31,743 bases of DNA from Bacteroidota bacterium (GCA_023429985.1 JAEZCV010000190.1:1-31743), one strand, 5' to 3'. Positions 15,361-24,953 are shown, counted from the first letter of the stretch. Made by a program: numbers and translations. The notes: generated by a model from the sequence alone, not told the origin.

Positions 15361-15368
15361 CAAAGGTA
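15361..15368 (-). promoter_or_regulatory. -7 box (TACCTTTG) of mutS2
   Basis: It matches TAnnTTTG on the minus strand, 21 bases before the ATG at 15339. This supports the shorter start. Confidence 0.45.
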
Positions 15369-15475
15369 AGACCCGCAAACATTCCAGCTCAGCCTTAAAT
15401 TATTACGATTCCAGGGAATAAAAATTGCAAGAGGAAATATCCTGAATTGGCAAAATTTTCTTTAAAACTTTCACC

Positions 15476-16195
15476 ATGAAAAAATATATCATCCTCGCCT
15501 TGCTCTGCTTTAGCGCCTTGCCGGCTTTAGCATGTATCACCTGCAACAAAGAAATAAGGGAAGGAATCTGGAACAGCAGTTTTTATCCGAATTTATTAAC
15601 CATGCTTTCCGGTTTTATTGTGCTGGCCATAATCGTTATTATTTTAAGTGCCGTAGCCTCAAAGCGTCATATAAAAAGGCGTGACAATAATCAGGGTATT
15701 GATTATCCTTCCCCGGTTCCGCTTACAACAGCGTCAATGGTCCTGGGAATTGGCCTGGGAGGTTTTGCCGATGGTATAATTTTACACCAGCTACTTCAAT
15801 GGCATGAAATGCTTTCAAATAAAATTCCTGCCACCAATTATGTTGGGAAAAGTATCAATATGTTCTGGGATGGTGTTTTTCATTTCTTCTGTCTTGCAGT
15901 TGTTGTAACCGGGGTTATTTTATTATGGAGGCTTATGAAAAGAAAGGATGTGCATCATTCCGGAAAATTATTAAGCGGAGGACTGCTTCTGGGATGGGGC
16001 GTTTTTAATATTGTGGAAGGTATCATCGACCACCATTTATTAAAACTGCATAATATTCTGGAGTTATCGCCAAACCATGATACAGGCAATTTTATATTCC
16101 TGGGGATTTCAGTATTATTGATCCTATCCGGTTATGCTTTGGTGAAAAGTGTAAATAAAAAAGAACACAGGCCCAATCATCAACAAATCACCTGA
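15476..16195 (+). CDS. DUF2243 membrane protein
   Basis: This 239-aa protein has an N-terminal signal (MKKYIILALLCFSALPALA) followed by CITCNK and about four membrane segments. The hallmark DUF2243 motifs are GIGLGGFADGIILHQLLQWHEM near residues 93-115 and GWGVFNIVEGIIDHHLLKLH near 178-198. Both are rich in His and acidic residues within or next to membrane helices, suggestive of metal binding, although no function is established. Typical DUF2243 proteins begin directly with the first motif, so the N-terminal 80 residues with a Cys-x-x-Cys pair are an extension. It is divergent from mutS2 and is followed by msrA. Confidence 0.85.
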   Translation: MKKYIILALLCFSALPALACITCNKEIREGIWNSSFYPNLLTMLSGFIVLAIIVIILSAVASKRHIKRRDNNQGIDYPSPVPLTTASMVLGIGLGGFADGIILHQLLQWHEMLSNKIPATNYVGKSINMFWDGVFHFFCLAVVVTGVILLWRLMKRKDVHHSGKLLSGGLLLGWGVFNIVEGIIDHHLLKLHNILELSPNHDTGNFIFLGISVLLILSGYALVKSVNKKEHRPNHQQIT

Positions 16196-16310
16196 TAATT
16201 CATGGTTTCATATAATAATTTACAGGGAAGCGTTCAACCTTCTGTTAAAACTTTTATCTTGGCTTTTCCTTATCTAACCAATAACGGAAATTTGTCCCTT
16301 TGGTTTGTCT

Positions 16311-16964
16311 ATGATAAAAGCAGCATTATTATTGTCCATCGTTGGTTCTTGCACAATGCTTGCGTGCAATACCGAAAAAAGTTATAAAGGCATGAGTGCC
16401 TCCTTGATCAATTCTTTTGAAATGACAGATACAGCCACATTTGCTACCGGATGCTTCTGGTGTACAGAAGCTATTTTTGAACAACTGAATGGTGTTTTAA
16501 CTGCCACTTCGGGATATGCAGGGGGGCAGGCACCTAACCCAACTTACAAAGAAGTTTCTTCTGGCCAGTCGGGCTATGCCGAATGCGTTCAACTGATTTA
16601 TGAACCTGAAAAGATCAGCTATGATGAATTGCTGGAAGTTTTTTTCCAGGTACATGATCCTACCAGTTTAAACCGCCAGGGCGCCGACGTGGGAACGCAA
16701 TACAGGAGTGCTATTTTTTATAATAACGAGGACCAGAAATCCCGTGCCGAATACTATATAACAGAACTTGATAAAAGTGGCGCTTACGATAAAAAGATCG
16801 TAACAGAAGTTAGCCTGCTTCAAAAATTTTATCCGGCAGAAGATTATCACCAGGAATACTACGAAAACAATAAAAACACCAATCCTTATTGTTCTGTGGT
16901 AATTCGTCCTAAACTGGAAAAATTCGAAAAAGTCTTTGCCAATAAACTTAAAAGAAACAATTAA
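16311..16964 (+). CDS. msrA: Peptide-methionine (S)-S-oxide reductase, lipoprotein form
   Basis: This 217-aa MsrA reduces methionine-S-sulfoxide in proteins. The catalytic motif ATGCFWCTEAIFE places the nucleophile at Cys48. GYAGGQAPNPTYKEVSSGQSGYAE and HDPTSLNRQGADVGTQYRSAIF are also standard MsrA blocks. A lipobox (SCTMLAC, Cys19) predicts a membrane-anchored, extracytoplasmic enzyme that repairs envelope proteins, which differs from the cytoplasmic housekeeping type. ATG at 16311 was chosen over a TTG two codons earlier because it gives a compact lipoprotein signal. The next gene starts 33 bases later on the same strand and may be co-transcribed. Confidence 0.92.
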   Translation: MIKAALLLSIVGSCTMLACNTEKSYKGMSASLINSFEMTDTATFATGCFWCTEAIFEQLNGVLTATSGYAGGQAPNPTYKEVSSGQSGYAECVQLIYEPEKISYDELLEVFFQVHDPTSLNRQGADVGTQYRSAIFYNNEDQKSRAEYYITELDKSGAYDKKIVTEVSLLQKFYPAEDYHQEYYENNKNTNPYCSVVIRPKLEKFEKVFANKLKRNN

Positions 16965-16997
16965 TGTATATTGTTGGGACTAGCTCAACAACTGCGT

Positions 16998-18056
16998 ATG
17001 AAAAACCTACTGGCTTTTATAGTAATTGTATTTTCTTTTAATAACAGCTTTGCCCAAAAAGATACTGTATCCATCTCTATTCTTAGCCAGGGAACCAATA
17101 CTTCCCTGAGAGGACTTTGCGTGGTGAACGACCAGGTAATCTGGGTAAGTGGCAGCAATGGTACCATTGGCAGATCAAATAATGGCGGCAAGGATTTTAA
17201 ATGGATGATAGTAAAAGGGTTTGAAAAAACCGACTTCCGCGATATTGAGGCTTTTGATGCTTCCACAGCAATAATAATGGGCGTTGGTGAACCGGGATAT
17301 ATTTTAAGAACTATTGATGGAGGTGAATCGTGGACGGTGGTGTTTGAGAAAAAGACCAGGGGCATTTTTCTGGATGCCATGGAATTCTGGAACAGGCAGG
17401 CAGGAATTGTAATGGGCGATCCTATTGATGGTAAATTTTTTATTGCACGCACATTTGATAATGGCAAAACCTGGAAGGAGATTCCGGATGTATATAAACC
17501 GGTTGCCGATAGCGGCGAGGCCAGCTTTGCTGCAAGCGGTACCAATATAAGGGCCCTGGACAACGATGAGGCCATATTTATATCAGGTGGATCCACTTCC
17601 CATGTTTATATCAGGGATCAGAAAATTCAATTGCCGCTTACACAGGGTTCTTCCTCCACCGGTGCTTATTCCATTGCTGTATGGGACAGGTATAAGCTTA
17701 ACGGAGGTAAAAAAATGGTGGTTGTTGGGGGTGACTATACCCGTGACACTGCCAGACAAAATATTAGTGCTTATAGCACCGACCGGGGCAAAACATGGCA
17801 ACTATCCAAAACTCCACCGGGTGGTTACAGGAGTTGCGTTGAATTTCTTGCAGAAAAACACCTCATCACTTGCGGACCTAACGGTGTTGATTATACGCAG
17901 GATGGCGGCGAGAACTGGAAATCCATTTCCAAAGAGGGATTTAATGTAGTGCGCATAGCACGATATGGATCTGCGGTATTTCTTGCAGGTGCCAATGGAA
18001 AGATTGGAAAGCTTGAACTGCCGCAGCGCGGTGGAAAAATAAGAACCAAGTTCTGA
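16998..18056 (+). CDS. Exported YCF48-like beta-propeller repeat protein
   Basis: This 352-aa protein has a signal peptide (MKNLLAFIVIVFSFNNSFAQ) followed by repeated blades of the kind NGTIGRSNNGGKDFKWMIV, YILRTIDGGESWTVV, ARTFDNGKTWKEIP and DYTQDGGENWKSI. The pattern of an aromatic or Thr, D/N-G-G-x-x-W marks the YCF48/BNR-like propeller family. In photosynthetic organisms YCF48 helps photosystem II assembly. In Bacteroidota these are exported proteins of unknown role, probably binding or scaffold proteins. ATG at 16998 begins the signal peptide and was chosen over an upstream TTG. The gene is convergent with tex, with two bases between the stop codons. Confidence 0.82.
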   Translation: MKNLLAFIVIVFSFNNSFAQKDTVSISILSQGTNTSLRGLCVVNDQVIWVSGSNGTIGRSNNGGKDFKWMIVKGFEKTDFRDIEAFDASTAIIMGVGEPGYILRTIDGGESWTVVFEKKTRGIFLDAMEFWNRQAGIVMGDPIDGKFFIARTFDNGKTWKEIPDVYKPVADSGEASFAASGTNIRALDNDEAIFISGGSTSHVYIRDQKIQLPLTQGSSSTGAYSIAVWDRYKLNGGKKMVVVGGDYTRDTARQNISAYSTDRGKTWQLSKTPPGGYRSCVEFLAEKHLITCGPNGVDYTQDGGENWKSISKEGFNVVRIARYGSAVFLAGANGKIGKLELPQRGGKIRTKF

Positions 18057-18058
18057 TA

Positions 18059-20308
18059 TTATCCTGATCCCATTTTCTTTTTCAATTCTTCCAGCTTCGA
18101 CAGAAAGTTGTCCTTGCTTTCGTCCTGTGAAGATGTTTTTACCGATTGAATTTTCCTGGCAGGTTGCTTTTCAGTTTTCATATCCTTCATAGATAATGCA
18201 ATTCTTTTCCTGGCAACATCTACCTCTGTAACGGTAACCTTTACTTTCTGGTTTAGTTTCACAACTTCATTAGGATCTGAAATATAGCGGTTGGCCATTT
18301 GAGATACATGCACCAGGCCATCCTGTTTTACACCTATATCAACAAAAGCACCAAAATTGGTGATGTTGGTAATGATACCCGGCAAAACCATTCCTGTTTT
18401 TAAATCTCCGATGGATGTAACGGTATCGTCGAAACGGAATTCTTCAATGGGTGCGCGAGGATCACGCCCAGGCTTTTCCAGTTCTTTTAAAATATCTTCA
18501 ATAGTAAAAGAACCTGCCTTTTCGCTGATGTATTTTTTTCGATCGATCTTTTTCCTGAGTTCCGCATTTTTGATAAGATCTTCCAGCGTAGACTGCATAT
18601 CTTTTGCCATGGCCTCAACTAAAGGATAGCTTTCAGGATGTACCGATGAATTATCAAGCAGATTTGCAGCATTTGGAATACGTAAAAACCCGGCACACTG
18701 CTCAAATGATTTGGGACCCATCATGGGAACTTTTAAAAGTTCCTGCCTGCTTTTAAAAGCTCCATTCTGGTTTCGGTAGTTTACAATATTCTGTGCGAGC
18801 GTAGCACTGATTCCCGAAACATATTGCAAGAGATGCCTCGATGCAGTGTTTACATCAACACCTACAAAATTCACGGCACTTTCCACTACCCTGTCCAGCG
18901 CCTGCTTTAATTTGGTTTGATTCACATCATGCTGGTATTGTCCAACACCAATTGATTTTGGATCAATCTTTACCAGTTCACTCAAAGGATCAAGCAATCT
19001 TCTTCCGATACTCACCGCACCACGTACTGTAACATCATGATCGGGGAATTCTTCCCTTGCCACTTCTGAAGCTGAATAAATGGAAGCGCCACTTTCATTC
19101 ACCTGGAAAATACTTACCGGTTTTCCAAAGTCAATACTTCTAACCAATTGTTCCGTTTCCCTTCCTGCAGTTCCGTTTCCAACTCCAATGGCTTCAATAT
19201 TAAACTGGTCAACCAGTTTTTTTATAATAGCAATACTTTCCTGCCATGCATTTTGTGGTGGGTGAGGAAATATTGTTGAATTATGAACCAGTTTCCCCTG
19301 CGCATCTATGCAAACCAGTTTACATCCTGTACGGAAACCTGGATCTAAAGCCAGAACATTTTTTGCTCCCAGTGGAGATGCCAGTAATAGCTGCCTGAGG
19401 TTTTCAGAAAATACAGAAATAGCTTCTTCATCTGCCTTACCCTTGCTCAGTAACCTGAATTCATTTTCAATGGAAGATTTCAACAACCTGTTATAGGCAT
19501 CCTCAATAGATTTTTTCACTTCAGCAGTCGAATTGCTGGAAGCTTTAATAAAAATTTCTTCGAGCGATTCAATGGCCATAGTTTTTTCTATACTGATATC
19601 CATCATTAAAAAACCTTCTTTTTCACCCCTGCGAATGGCAAGCAGGCGATGTGATGGACAGTTATTCAATGGTTCGCTGAATTCGAAATAATCACGGTAT
19701 TTCTGTGCGTCGGCTTCTTCTTTTTTTGTTGTTAAAACTTTTGATGAAACAATGGCATGTTCATTAAACAGTTGCCTTGTTTTAGCCCGGGCTTGTTCGT
19801 TCTCGCTGATCCATTCTGCCATGATATCCCTTGCACCCTGTAAAGCTTCTTTGCTGTCTTTTACCTGATCATTTATATACTTCGCCGACTCAGATTCAAC
19901 ATTTATTTCCTTTTGTTCCCATAAAATTTTGGCGAGTGGTTCAAGCCCTTTTTCTATTGCCTGGGAAGCGCGGGTTTTTCTTTTGGGTTTGAAGGGAAGG
20001 TAAATATCCTCCAGTTCCGTTGCATTATAACAGTTTTCGATCCTGGTTTTCAGCTCGGGTGAGAGTTTGCCCTGTTCTTCAATGGTTTTTAAAACCGTTT
20101 CTTTTCTTTTATCAAGTTCCTTAAAATAAGTAAGTTCTTCCACCACATTTGCAATAACCACCTCGTCGAGGTTGCCGGTTACTTCTTTGCGGTAACGGGC
20201 CATGAAGGGAATAGTGGCACCTTCGGCCTGCATTTGTTCAATACTCATTACCTGTTTGGGCAACAGATTTAATTTTTGAGCAATAAGACCTGTGAATTTC
20301 TGTTCCAT
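18059..20308 (-). CDS. tex: Tex-family RNA-binding transcription accessory protein
   Basis: At 749 aa this is of normal family length. In order it shows the N-terminal Tex helical region (ATIPFMARYRKEVTGNLDE), an YqgF/RNase H-like domain around 310-450 (NVLALDPGFRTGCKLVCID), helix-hairpin-helix repeats around 480-570 (KQALDRVVESAVNFVGVDVN), and a C-terminal S1 domain around 645-715 (GAFVDIGVKQDGLVHVSQM). Tex binds nucleic acid through S1 and affects transcription and stress survival. The protein ends with a Lys-rich, low-complexity tail. The promoter box is on the minus strand at 20328-20335. It is divergent from the metalloprotease gene. Confidence 0.95.
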   Translation of the reverse strand: MEQKFTGLIAQKLNLLPKQVMSIEQMQAEGATIPFMARYRKEVTGNLDEVVIANVVEELTYFKELDKRKETVLKTIEEQGKLSPELKTRIENCYNATELEDIYLPFKPKRKTRASQAIEKGLEPLAKILWEQKEINVESESAKYINDQVKDSKEALQGARDIMAEWISENEQARAKTRQLFNEHAIVSSKVLTTKKEEADAQKYRDYFEFSEPLNNCPSHRLLAIRRGEKEGFLMMDISIEKTMAIESLEEIFIKASSNSTAEVKKSIEDAYNRLLKSSIENEFRLLSKGKADEEAISVFSENLRQLLLASPLGAKNVLALDPGFRTGCKLVCIDAQGKLVHNSTIFPHPPQNAWQESIAIIKKLVDQFNIEAIGVGNGTAGRETEQLVRSIDFGKPVSIFQVNESGASIYSASEVAREEFPDHDVTVRGAVSIGRRLLDPLSELVKIDPKSIGVGQYQHDVNQTKLKQALDRVVESAVNFVGVDVNTASRHLLQYVSGISATLAQNIVNYRNQNGAFKSRQELLKVPMMGPKSFEQCAGFLRIPNAANLLDNSSVHPESYPLVEAMAKDMQSTLEDLIKNAELRKKIDRKKYISEKAGSFTIEDILKELEKPGRDPRAPIEEFRFDDTVTSIGDLKTGMVLPGIITNITNFGAFVDIGVKQDGLVHVSQMANRYISDPNEVVKLNQKVKVTVTEVDVARKRIALSMKDMKTEKQPARKIQSVKTSSQDESKDNFLSKLEELKKKMGSG

Positions 20309-20505
20309 AGCTGGATTTTAAGGGATGCAAATCTAAAGGCTGGCGAATAATAATAGATTTGATTTTTAAAACTATTGTTAGTATGCCATCATGGTTCAGC
20401 AAGGGGTTAAAAATTCAATTTAGTTTTAGGATTTGAACTTATTTCAACAGAGTTTAGTAAATTCCACCTTTCTAAATTCTCATCCTTAATTTAAAACGAT
20501 TGCAC
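20309..20505. promoter_or_regulatory. Divergent promoter region between tex and the metalloprotease gene
   Basis: An exact minus-strand TAGATTTG (20328-20335) gives tex a leader of about 14 bases. On the plus strand only weak matches to the -7 consensus were found before the ATG at 20506. No other element was recognised. Confidence 0.45.
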
Positions 20506-23040
20506 ATGATCAAAGTAGTTGCCATTGCCATAGCAACCAGCTTTTTAATTACCTCCTGCAGAGCCGTTGCACAACCCAAAACCGCACAACAATCAACGGC
20601 TTCAAGTCCTGCGGGCAGAAGCAGTTCTTCCAACGCGGGCCCAAAACCTTATAATGAAGTAATTACTTCGAAAGCAGTCACGCAGCGCGGATTGTTTACC
20701 ATTCACCGGGTTGATGATAAATTTTATTTTGAAATTCCAGATTCATTACTCAACCGGGAAATTCTTACTGTTAACCGCATTTCAAAAGCACCCGCAGGAT
20801 CCCGGGCGGGATTTTTAGGTTATGCCGGCGACCAGATCGCCGATAACGTGATCTCGTTCGAGCGCGGTCCCAACAACAGGATTTTCCTGCGTACCCTTTC
20901 TTATTCCGAAAGAGGCAGTGATTCTGCAGGCATGTACCAGTCGGTAAGAAATTCAAACCTCCAGCCTATCAATGCTTCATTCGACATCAAAGCCTATTCC
21001 AATGATTCAATAGCAAGAGCAAAAGGATCGGTGATTGAGGTTACCGATTACCTGATGGGTGATAATGAAATCTTGTTTTTTGATCCCAGGTTTAAAAGAA
21101 TACTTGGATTAACTACCTATCAAAAAGACAACAGTTATATACTTGATGTAAAATCTTTCCCGGGAAATATCGAGATCAGAACTGTTAAAACCTATATGCG
21201 CACGCCTCCCGCGCAACCGGGCAGGCCGGCAACACCCGGACAGCCAGGTTCCCCAACAACTTTTGAGTTGAACAGCTCCATGGTTCTACTTCCAGCGGTT
21301 CCAATGAAACCAAGATATTTCGACCCACGTATTGGGTATTTTGCAACTTCTTATACCGATTTTGATGCCAATCCGCAGGGTGTAGAAAGGATAAGAATGA
21401 TCACCAGGTGGAGACTGGAACCCAAGCCCGGAGATGAAGCAAAATATATGCGGGGAGAACTGGTTGAACCCAAAAAGCAGATCGTTTATTATATTGATCC
21501 GGCCACGCCACAAAAATGGATTCCCTATTTAATGGCCGGCGTGGAGGATTGGAACGTAGCTTTTGAAAGAGCAGGATGGAAAAATGCCATCACTGCAAAG
21601 CTGGCACCTACCAACGATCCTTCGTGGAGCCTGGAAGGTGCAGGTCATTCGGCAATTGTTTACAAGCCATCTGATATTCCCAATGCAAGCGGACCACATG
21701 TACACGATCCACGTACAGGTGAAATATTAGAATCGCACATCAACTGGTACCATAATGTAATGAACCTGGTGAGGGACTGGTATTTCATTCAAACGGCTGC
21801 TGTTGATCCAAGGGCAAGAAGTTTGCGTTTTCCTGATTCATTAATGGGAAAACTGATCCAGTTTGTTTCAGCACATGAAGTGGGACATACATTAGGATTA
21901 CGTCACAACTTTGGTTCGTCTTCAACTATACCGGTTGAAAATTTAAGAAATAAATCATGGGTGGAACAACATGGTCATACGCCTTCCATTATGGATTATG
22001 CCCGATTCAATTATGTTGCTCAGCCGGAAGATAATATTGGCGAACTGGGATTATTTCCAAGAATTGGCGAATACGATAAATGGGCTATTGAATGGGGTTA
22101 CCGCTGGCTTCCTAATGCCGCTACGCCTGAAGAGGAAATTCCTATTCTTAACAGGATGACGATTGAAAAATTAAAAGACAAACGTTACTGGTTTGGAACA
22201 GAAATAGATCCCGATGATCCAAGAGCACAGAATGAAGACCTTGGCGACAATTCAATTCTTGCAAGTTCTTATGGAATAAAAAACCTGCAACGAATAATAA
22301 AGCAACTGCCGGAGTGGACCAAAGAATCCAACAAAGATTATTCAGGTTTAAATGATATGTACAGGCAACTGGTATCGCAGTTCAACAGGTATATGGGACA
22401 TGTTGCAAAAAATATCGGTGGAATTTATACAACGCCTAAAATGGTTGAGCAGGCAGGTGTTGTGGTTGAATTTACTCCAGAAGCGCGTCAAAAGCAGGCC
22501 ATGCAGTTTTTGCAGGAGCAGCTGTTTAATACACCTACCTGGTTAATAGATACTGATATTCCCGATTACACAGGAAGCAATTCTTTAACTACGGTGGCTA
22601 CTATTCAGAATAATATTCTTAATCGTTTGATCAGTCATAATACACTGAACAAGCTTACCAGGTTTGAAGCTGAAGGAACCAATCCTTATACAGCTTATGA
22701 AATGCTTACCGACCTGAGAAGAGGAATATGGAGTGAATTGAGAACACGCAAAGCAATTGATGTTTACAGGAGAAATTTACAGAAGTCTTTTGTGGAAAGT
22801 CTCAAAAAAGTAATTGCACCCCCACCTTCCAACAGCATTCAATTAACACCTGTTGGCATGACGCCTTCAACAGCGATGAATATGACCACGGATGCGGTTT
22901 CGCTTGCCAAAGCCCAGTTAAGAACACTCGCAGCAGAGATCAGGGCTGCATTGCCCTTATACAAGGACATGAATAGCCGTGCGCATTTGCAGGATATAGT
23001 TGACAGGATTGAGGCCGCACTGAAGCCTGGTGGTGAATAG
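20506..23040 (+). CDS. Zinc-dependent metalloprotease lipoprotein (DUF5117/DUF4953-like)
   Basis: This 844-aa protein has a lipoprotein signal (IAIATSFLITSC) and a Ser/Ala/Pro-rich linker. A beta-rich N-terminal half (DUF5118/DUF5117-like, to about 300) is followed by a metzincin-like catalytic domain with HEVGHTLGLRHNF near 456-468 and a Met-turn in SIMDYARFNYVAQP. The three His and the Glu of HExxHxxGxxH are all present. A Pro/Gly-rich insert (PAQPGRPATPGQPG) lies near 230-250. Related Bacteroidota proteins are exported peptidases without a known substrate. ATG at 20506 was chosen over a TTG two codons upstream. A strong terminator follows the stop at 23114-23139. Confidence 0.9.
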   Translation: MIKVVAIAIATSFLITSCRAVAQPKTAQQSTASSPAGRSSSSNAGPKPYNEVITSKAVTQRGLFTIHRVDDKFYFEIPDSLLNREILTVNRISKAPAGSRAGFLGYAGDQIADNVISFERGPNNRIFLRTLSYSERGSDSAGMYQSVRNSNLQPINASFDIKAYSNDSIARAKGSVIEVTDYLMGDNEILFFDPRFKRILGLTTYQKDNSYILDVKSFPGNIEIRTVKTYMRTPPAQPGRPATPGQPGSPTTFELNSSMVLLPAVPMKPRYFDPRIGYFATSYTDFDANPQGVERIRMITRWRLEPKPGDEAKYMRGELVEPKKQIVYYIDPATPQKWIPYLMAGVEDWNVAFERAGWKNAITAKLAPTNDPSWSLEGAGHSAIVYKPSDIPNASGPHVHDPRTGEILESHINWYHNVMNLVRDWYFIQTAAVDPRARSLRFPDSLMGKLIQFVSAHEVGHTLGLRHNFGSSSTIPVENLRNKSWVEQHGHTPSIMDYARFNYVAQPEDNIGELGLFPRIGEYDKWAIEWGYRWLPNAATPEEEIPILNRMTIEKLKDKRYWFGTEIDPDDPRAQNEDLGDNSILASSYGIKNLQRIIKQLPEWTKESNKDYSGLNDMYRQLVSQFNRYMGHVAKNIGGIYTTPKMVEQAGVVVEFTPEARQKQAMQFLQEQLFNTPTWLIDTDIPDYTGSNSLTTVATIQNNILNRLISHNTLNKLTRFEAEGTNPYTAYEMLTDLRRGIWSELRTRKAIDVYRRNLQKSFVESLKKVIAPPPSNSIQLTPVGMTPSTAMNMTTDAVSLAKAQLRTLAAEIRAALPLYKDMNSRAHLQDIVDRIEAALKPGGE

Positions 23041-23073
23041 TGAATGGTGAATAGTGAGTGGTGAGTGGTGAAT
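23034..23073. repeat. Heptamer-type tandem repeat (TGAATAG/TGAGTGG variants)
   Basis: About five units of the type GTGAATAGTGAATGGTGAAT begin at the protease stop codon. The same family occurs inverted at 23229-23256 and in short form at 13164-13190. Confidence 0.7.
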
Positions 23074-23113
23074 AAAAATCTTAAATTTTTTTTCCCTTAC
23101 TTATAAAATAATG

Positions 23114-23139
23114 CGACCCCTTTCAGGGTCGTTTTTTTT
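23114..23139 (+). terminator. Intrinsic terminator of the metalloprotease gene
   Basis: CGACCC-CTTTCA-GGGTCG is a perfect 6-bp stem followed by eight T. Confidence 0.88.
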
Positions 23140-23162
23140 GCAAACATTTTTCTATAAACATG

Positions 23163-23179
23163 AGAACCTTTCGGGTTCT
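23163..23179. repeat. Hairpin AGAACC-TTTCG-GGTTCT in the convergent spacer
   Basis: This is a perfect 6-bp stem with a five-base loop resembling that of the neighbouring terminator. It lacks a long T tract, so its role is unclear. It may help end glnS transcription from the other strand. Confidence 0.5.
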
Positions 23180-23228
23180 TTAAATGAATAGACAAAGGTC
23201 GATTATCTACAATTGCGGAATGGTTGAG

Positions 23229-23256
23229 CACTCACTATTCACTATTCACTATCACT
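23229..23256. repeat. Inverted copy of the heptamer tandem repeat next to glnS
   Basis: The plus strand reads CACTCACTATTCACTATTCA and onward, the reverse complement of the repeat at 23034-23073. It ends just before the glnS stop codon, so the two arrays bracket the hairpins between the convergent genes. Confidence 0.7.
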
Positions 23257-23257
23257 A

Positions 23258-24913
23258 CTAGCCGTTCTTCTTCGCCCACGCATCCTTTAAAGTAACCGTA
23301 CGGTTAAATACCAGGCGGTGATATGTGTCTTTAGTATCGAGCGTGAAATAACCTTTACGCAGGAACTGGTAACGCTCGTTCATTTTTGCATTAGCCAGTG
23401 CCGGTTCGGCGTAAACAGTTGCAATTTTGTTTAAGGAATCGGGGTTGAGAAAATCTTTAAAATCACCTTCCTCACCGGAAGGATCTTCTACTTTAAACAG
23501 GCGATCATATAATCGAACTTCAGCGGTAATGGCATTGGTAACTTCCACCCAGTGCAATGTACCTTTTACATTAATACCCGAAGTATCTTCACCACTTTTA
23601 CTTTCAGGAATATAACTGCAGTGCAATTCTGTAATGTTTCCTTCAGCATCCTTTATTACTTCGTCGCATTTAATGATGTAGGCAAACTTTAAACGCACCA
23701 TTCCACCTGGAAATAATCTAAAATATTTTTTTGGGGGATTCTCCATAAAATCATCTCTTTCTATATACAATTCCCTTCCAAAAGGAATTTCTCTAACCTC
23801 GCTGGATGGATCTTCCGGATTATCTTCTCCTTTCAGCATTTCAACTTCCTTTGTATAATTAGTGATCACCACTTTTACAGGATCAAATACCACCATGCGG
23901 CGCAAAGCAATCTTGTTTAAATGTTCTCTTACACAAAATTCAAGCAGTCCAATATCAATAAGATTTTCTCTTTTTGCCACTCCTATCCTGTCGCAGAATT
24001 CACGTATGGCTTCCGGAGTATAACCCCTTCGGCGCATACCGCTTAATGTGGGCATACGGGGATCGTCCCAACCCTCCACATGATTTTCCTTAACCAGTTG
24101 AAGTAATTTTCGCTTACTCATTACCGTGTAATTCAAATTCAAACGGGCAAACTCATACTGTCTGGAAGGAAATATTTCAAGGTTTTCAATAAACCAGTTA
24201 TACAGTTCGCGGTGAGGTACAAATTCAAGCGTACAAATGGAATGGGTAACCTTTTCAATGCTGTCGCTTTGCCCATGTGCGAAATCATACATGGGATAGA
24301 TCGGCCATTTATTACCTGTACGGTGATGTGCTGCATGTTTGATCCTGTACATAATAGGATCGCGCATATGCATGTTCATATGCTTCATATCTATCTTGGC
24401 ACGCAACACTTTTGAGCCGTCGGGAAAGTTTCCTGCACGCATTTCGGTAAACAATGCGAGGTTCTCCTCGATGGAACGGTTGCGGTAAGGACTGTCCCTT
24501 CCGGGTTCTGTCGGCGTTCCTTTTAACGATGCAATTTCTTCGGGCGAAGAATCATCAACATAAGCAAGTCCTTTTTTTATAAGAGAAACAGCAAAATCAT
24601 AAAGTTTATCGAAATAGTCGGAGGCATACAATTCATGCTTCCATTCAAATCCCAGCCATTTTACATCTTCCTTGATGCTTTCTACATATTCCGTTTCTTC
24701 GGTAACAGGGTTGGTATCGTCGAACCTGAGATTTGTATAGCCTCCATATTTTTGGGCGAGCCCGAAACTCAGGCAAATGGCTTTTGAATGACCAATATGT
24801 AAATATCCGTTGGGCTCGGGTGGGAAACGTGTTACAATAGATGAATATTTGCCGCTATTCAGGTCGGCCTCAACAATTTCTTCAATAAAATTCAGGTTCT
24901 TTTCTTCACTCAT
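23258..24913 (-). CDS. glnS: Glutaminyl-tRNA synthetase
   Basis: This 551-aa class I synthetase charges tRNA-Gln with glutamine. The HIGH motif is at 39-42 in PPEPNGYLHIGHSKA, and the KMSKS-type motif is VMSKRKLLQLV near residue 267. RFDDTNP, characteristic of the GluRS/GlnRS group, and the C-terminal anticodon-binding beta-barrels (FPGGMVRLKFAYIIKCDEV) are present. No C-terminal YqeY-like extension follows, since the protein ends at AWAKKNG. It starts at the ATG at 24913, 20 bases after a TATCTTTG box. A dedicated GlnRS implies direct Gln charging rather than the amidotransferase route. Confidence 0.96.
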   Translation of the reverse strand: MSEEKNLNFIEEIVEADLNSGKYSSIVTRFPPEPNGYLHIGHSKAICLSFGLAQKYGGYTNLRFDDTNPVTEETEYVESIKEDVKWLGFEWKHELYASDYFDKLYDFAVSLIKKGLAYVDDSSPEEIASLKGTPTEPGRDSPYRNRSIEENLALFTEMRAGNFPDGSKVLRAKIDMKHMNMHMRDPIMYRIKHAAHHRTGNKWPIYPMYDFAHGQSDSIEKVTHSICTLEFVPHRELYNWFIENLEIFPSRQYEFARLNLNYTVMSKRKLLQLVKENHVEGWDDPRMPTLSGMRRRGYTPEAIREFCDRIGVAKRENLIDIGLLEFCVREHLNKIALRRMVVFDPVKVVITNYTKEVEMLKGEDNPEDPSSEVREIPFGRELYIERDDFMENPPKKYFRLFPGGMVRLKFAYIIKCDEVIKDAEGNITELHCSYIPESKSGEDTSGINVKGTLHWVEVTNAITAEVRLYDRLFKVEDPSGEEGDFKDFLNPDSLNKIATVYAEPALANAKMNERYQFLRKGYFTLDTKDTYHRLVFNRTVTLKDAWAKKNG

Positions 24914-24932
24914 AGTGCTGCTCTTGTAAAAG

Positions 24933-24940
24933 CAAAGATA
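24933..24940 (-). promoter_or_regulatory. -7 box (TATCTTTG) of glnS
   Basis: This is an exact TAnnTTTG match on the minus strand, about 20 bases before the ATG. Confidence 0.5.
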
Positions 24941-24953
24941 AGGGAGGCAAGGA

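Noticed and set aside
16985..17596. Minus-strand 203-aa frame
   Set aside because: It is antisense to the YCF48-like repeat protein, which has a signal peptide and repeated W/GG blades. The antisense frame has no motif.
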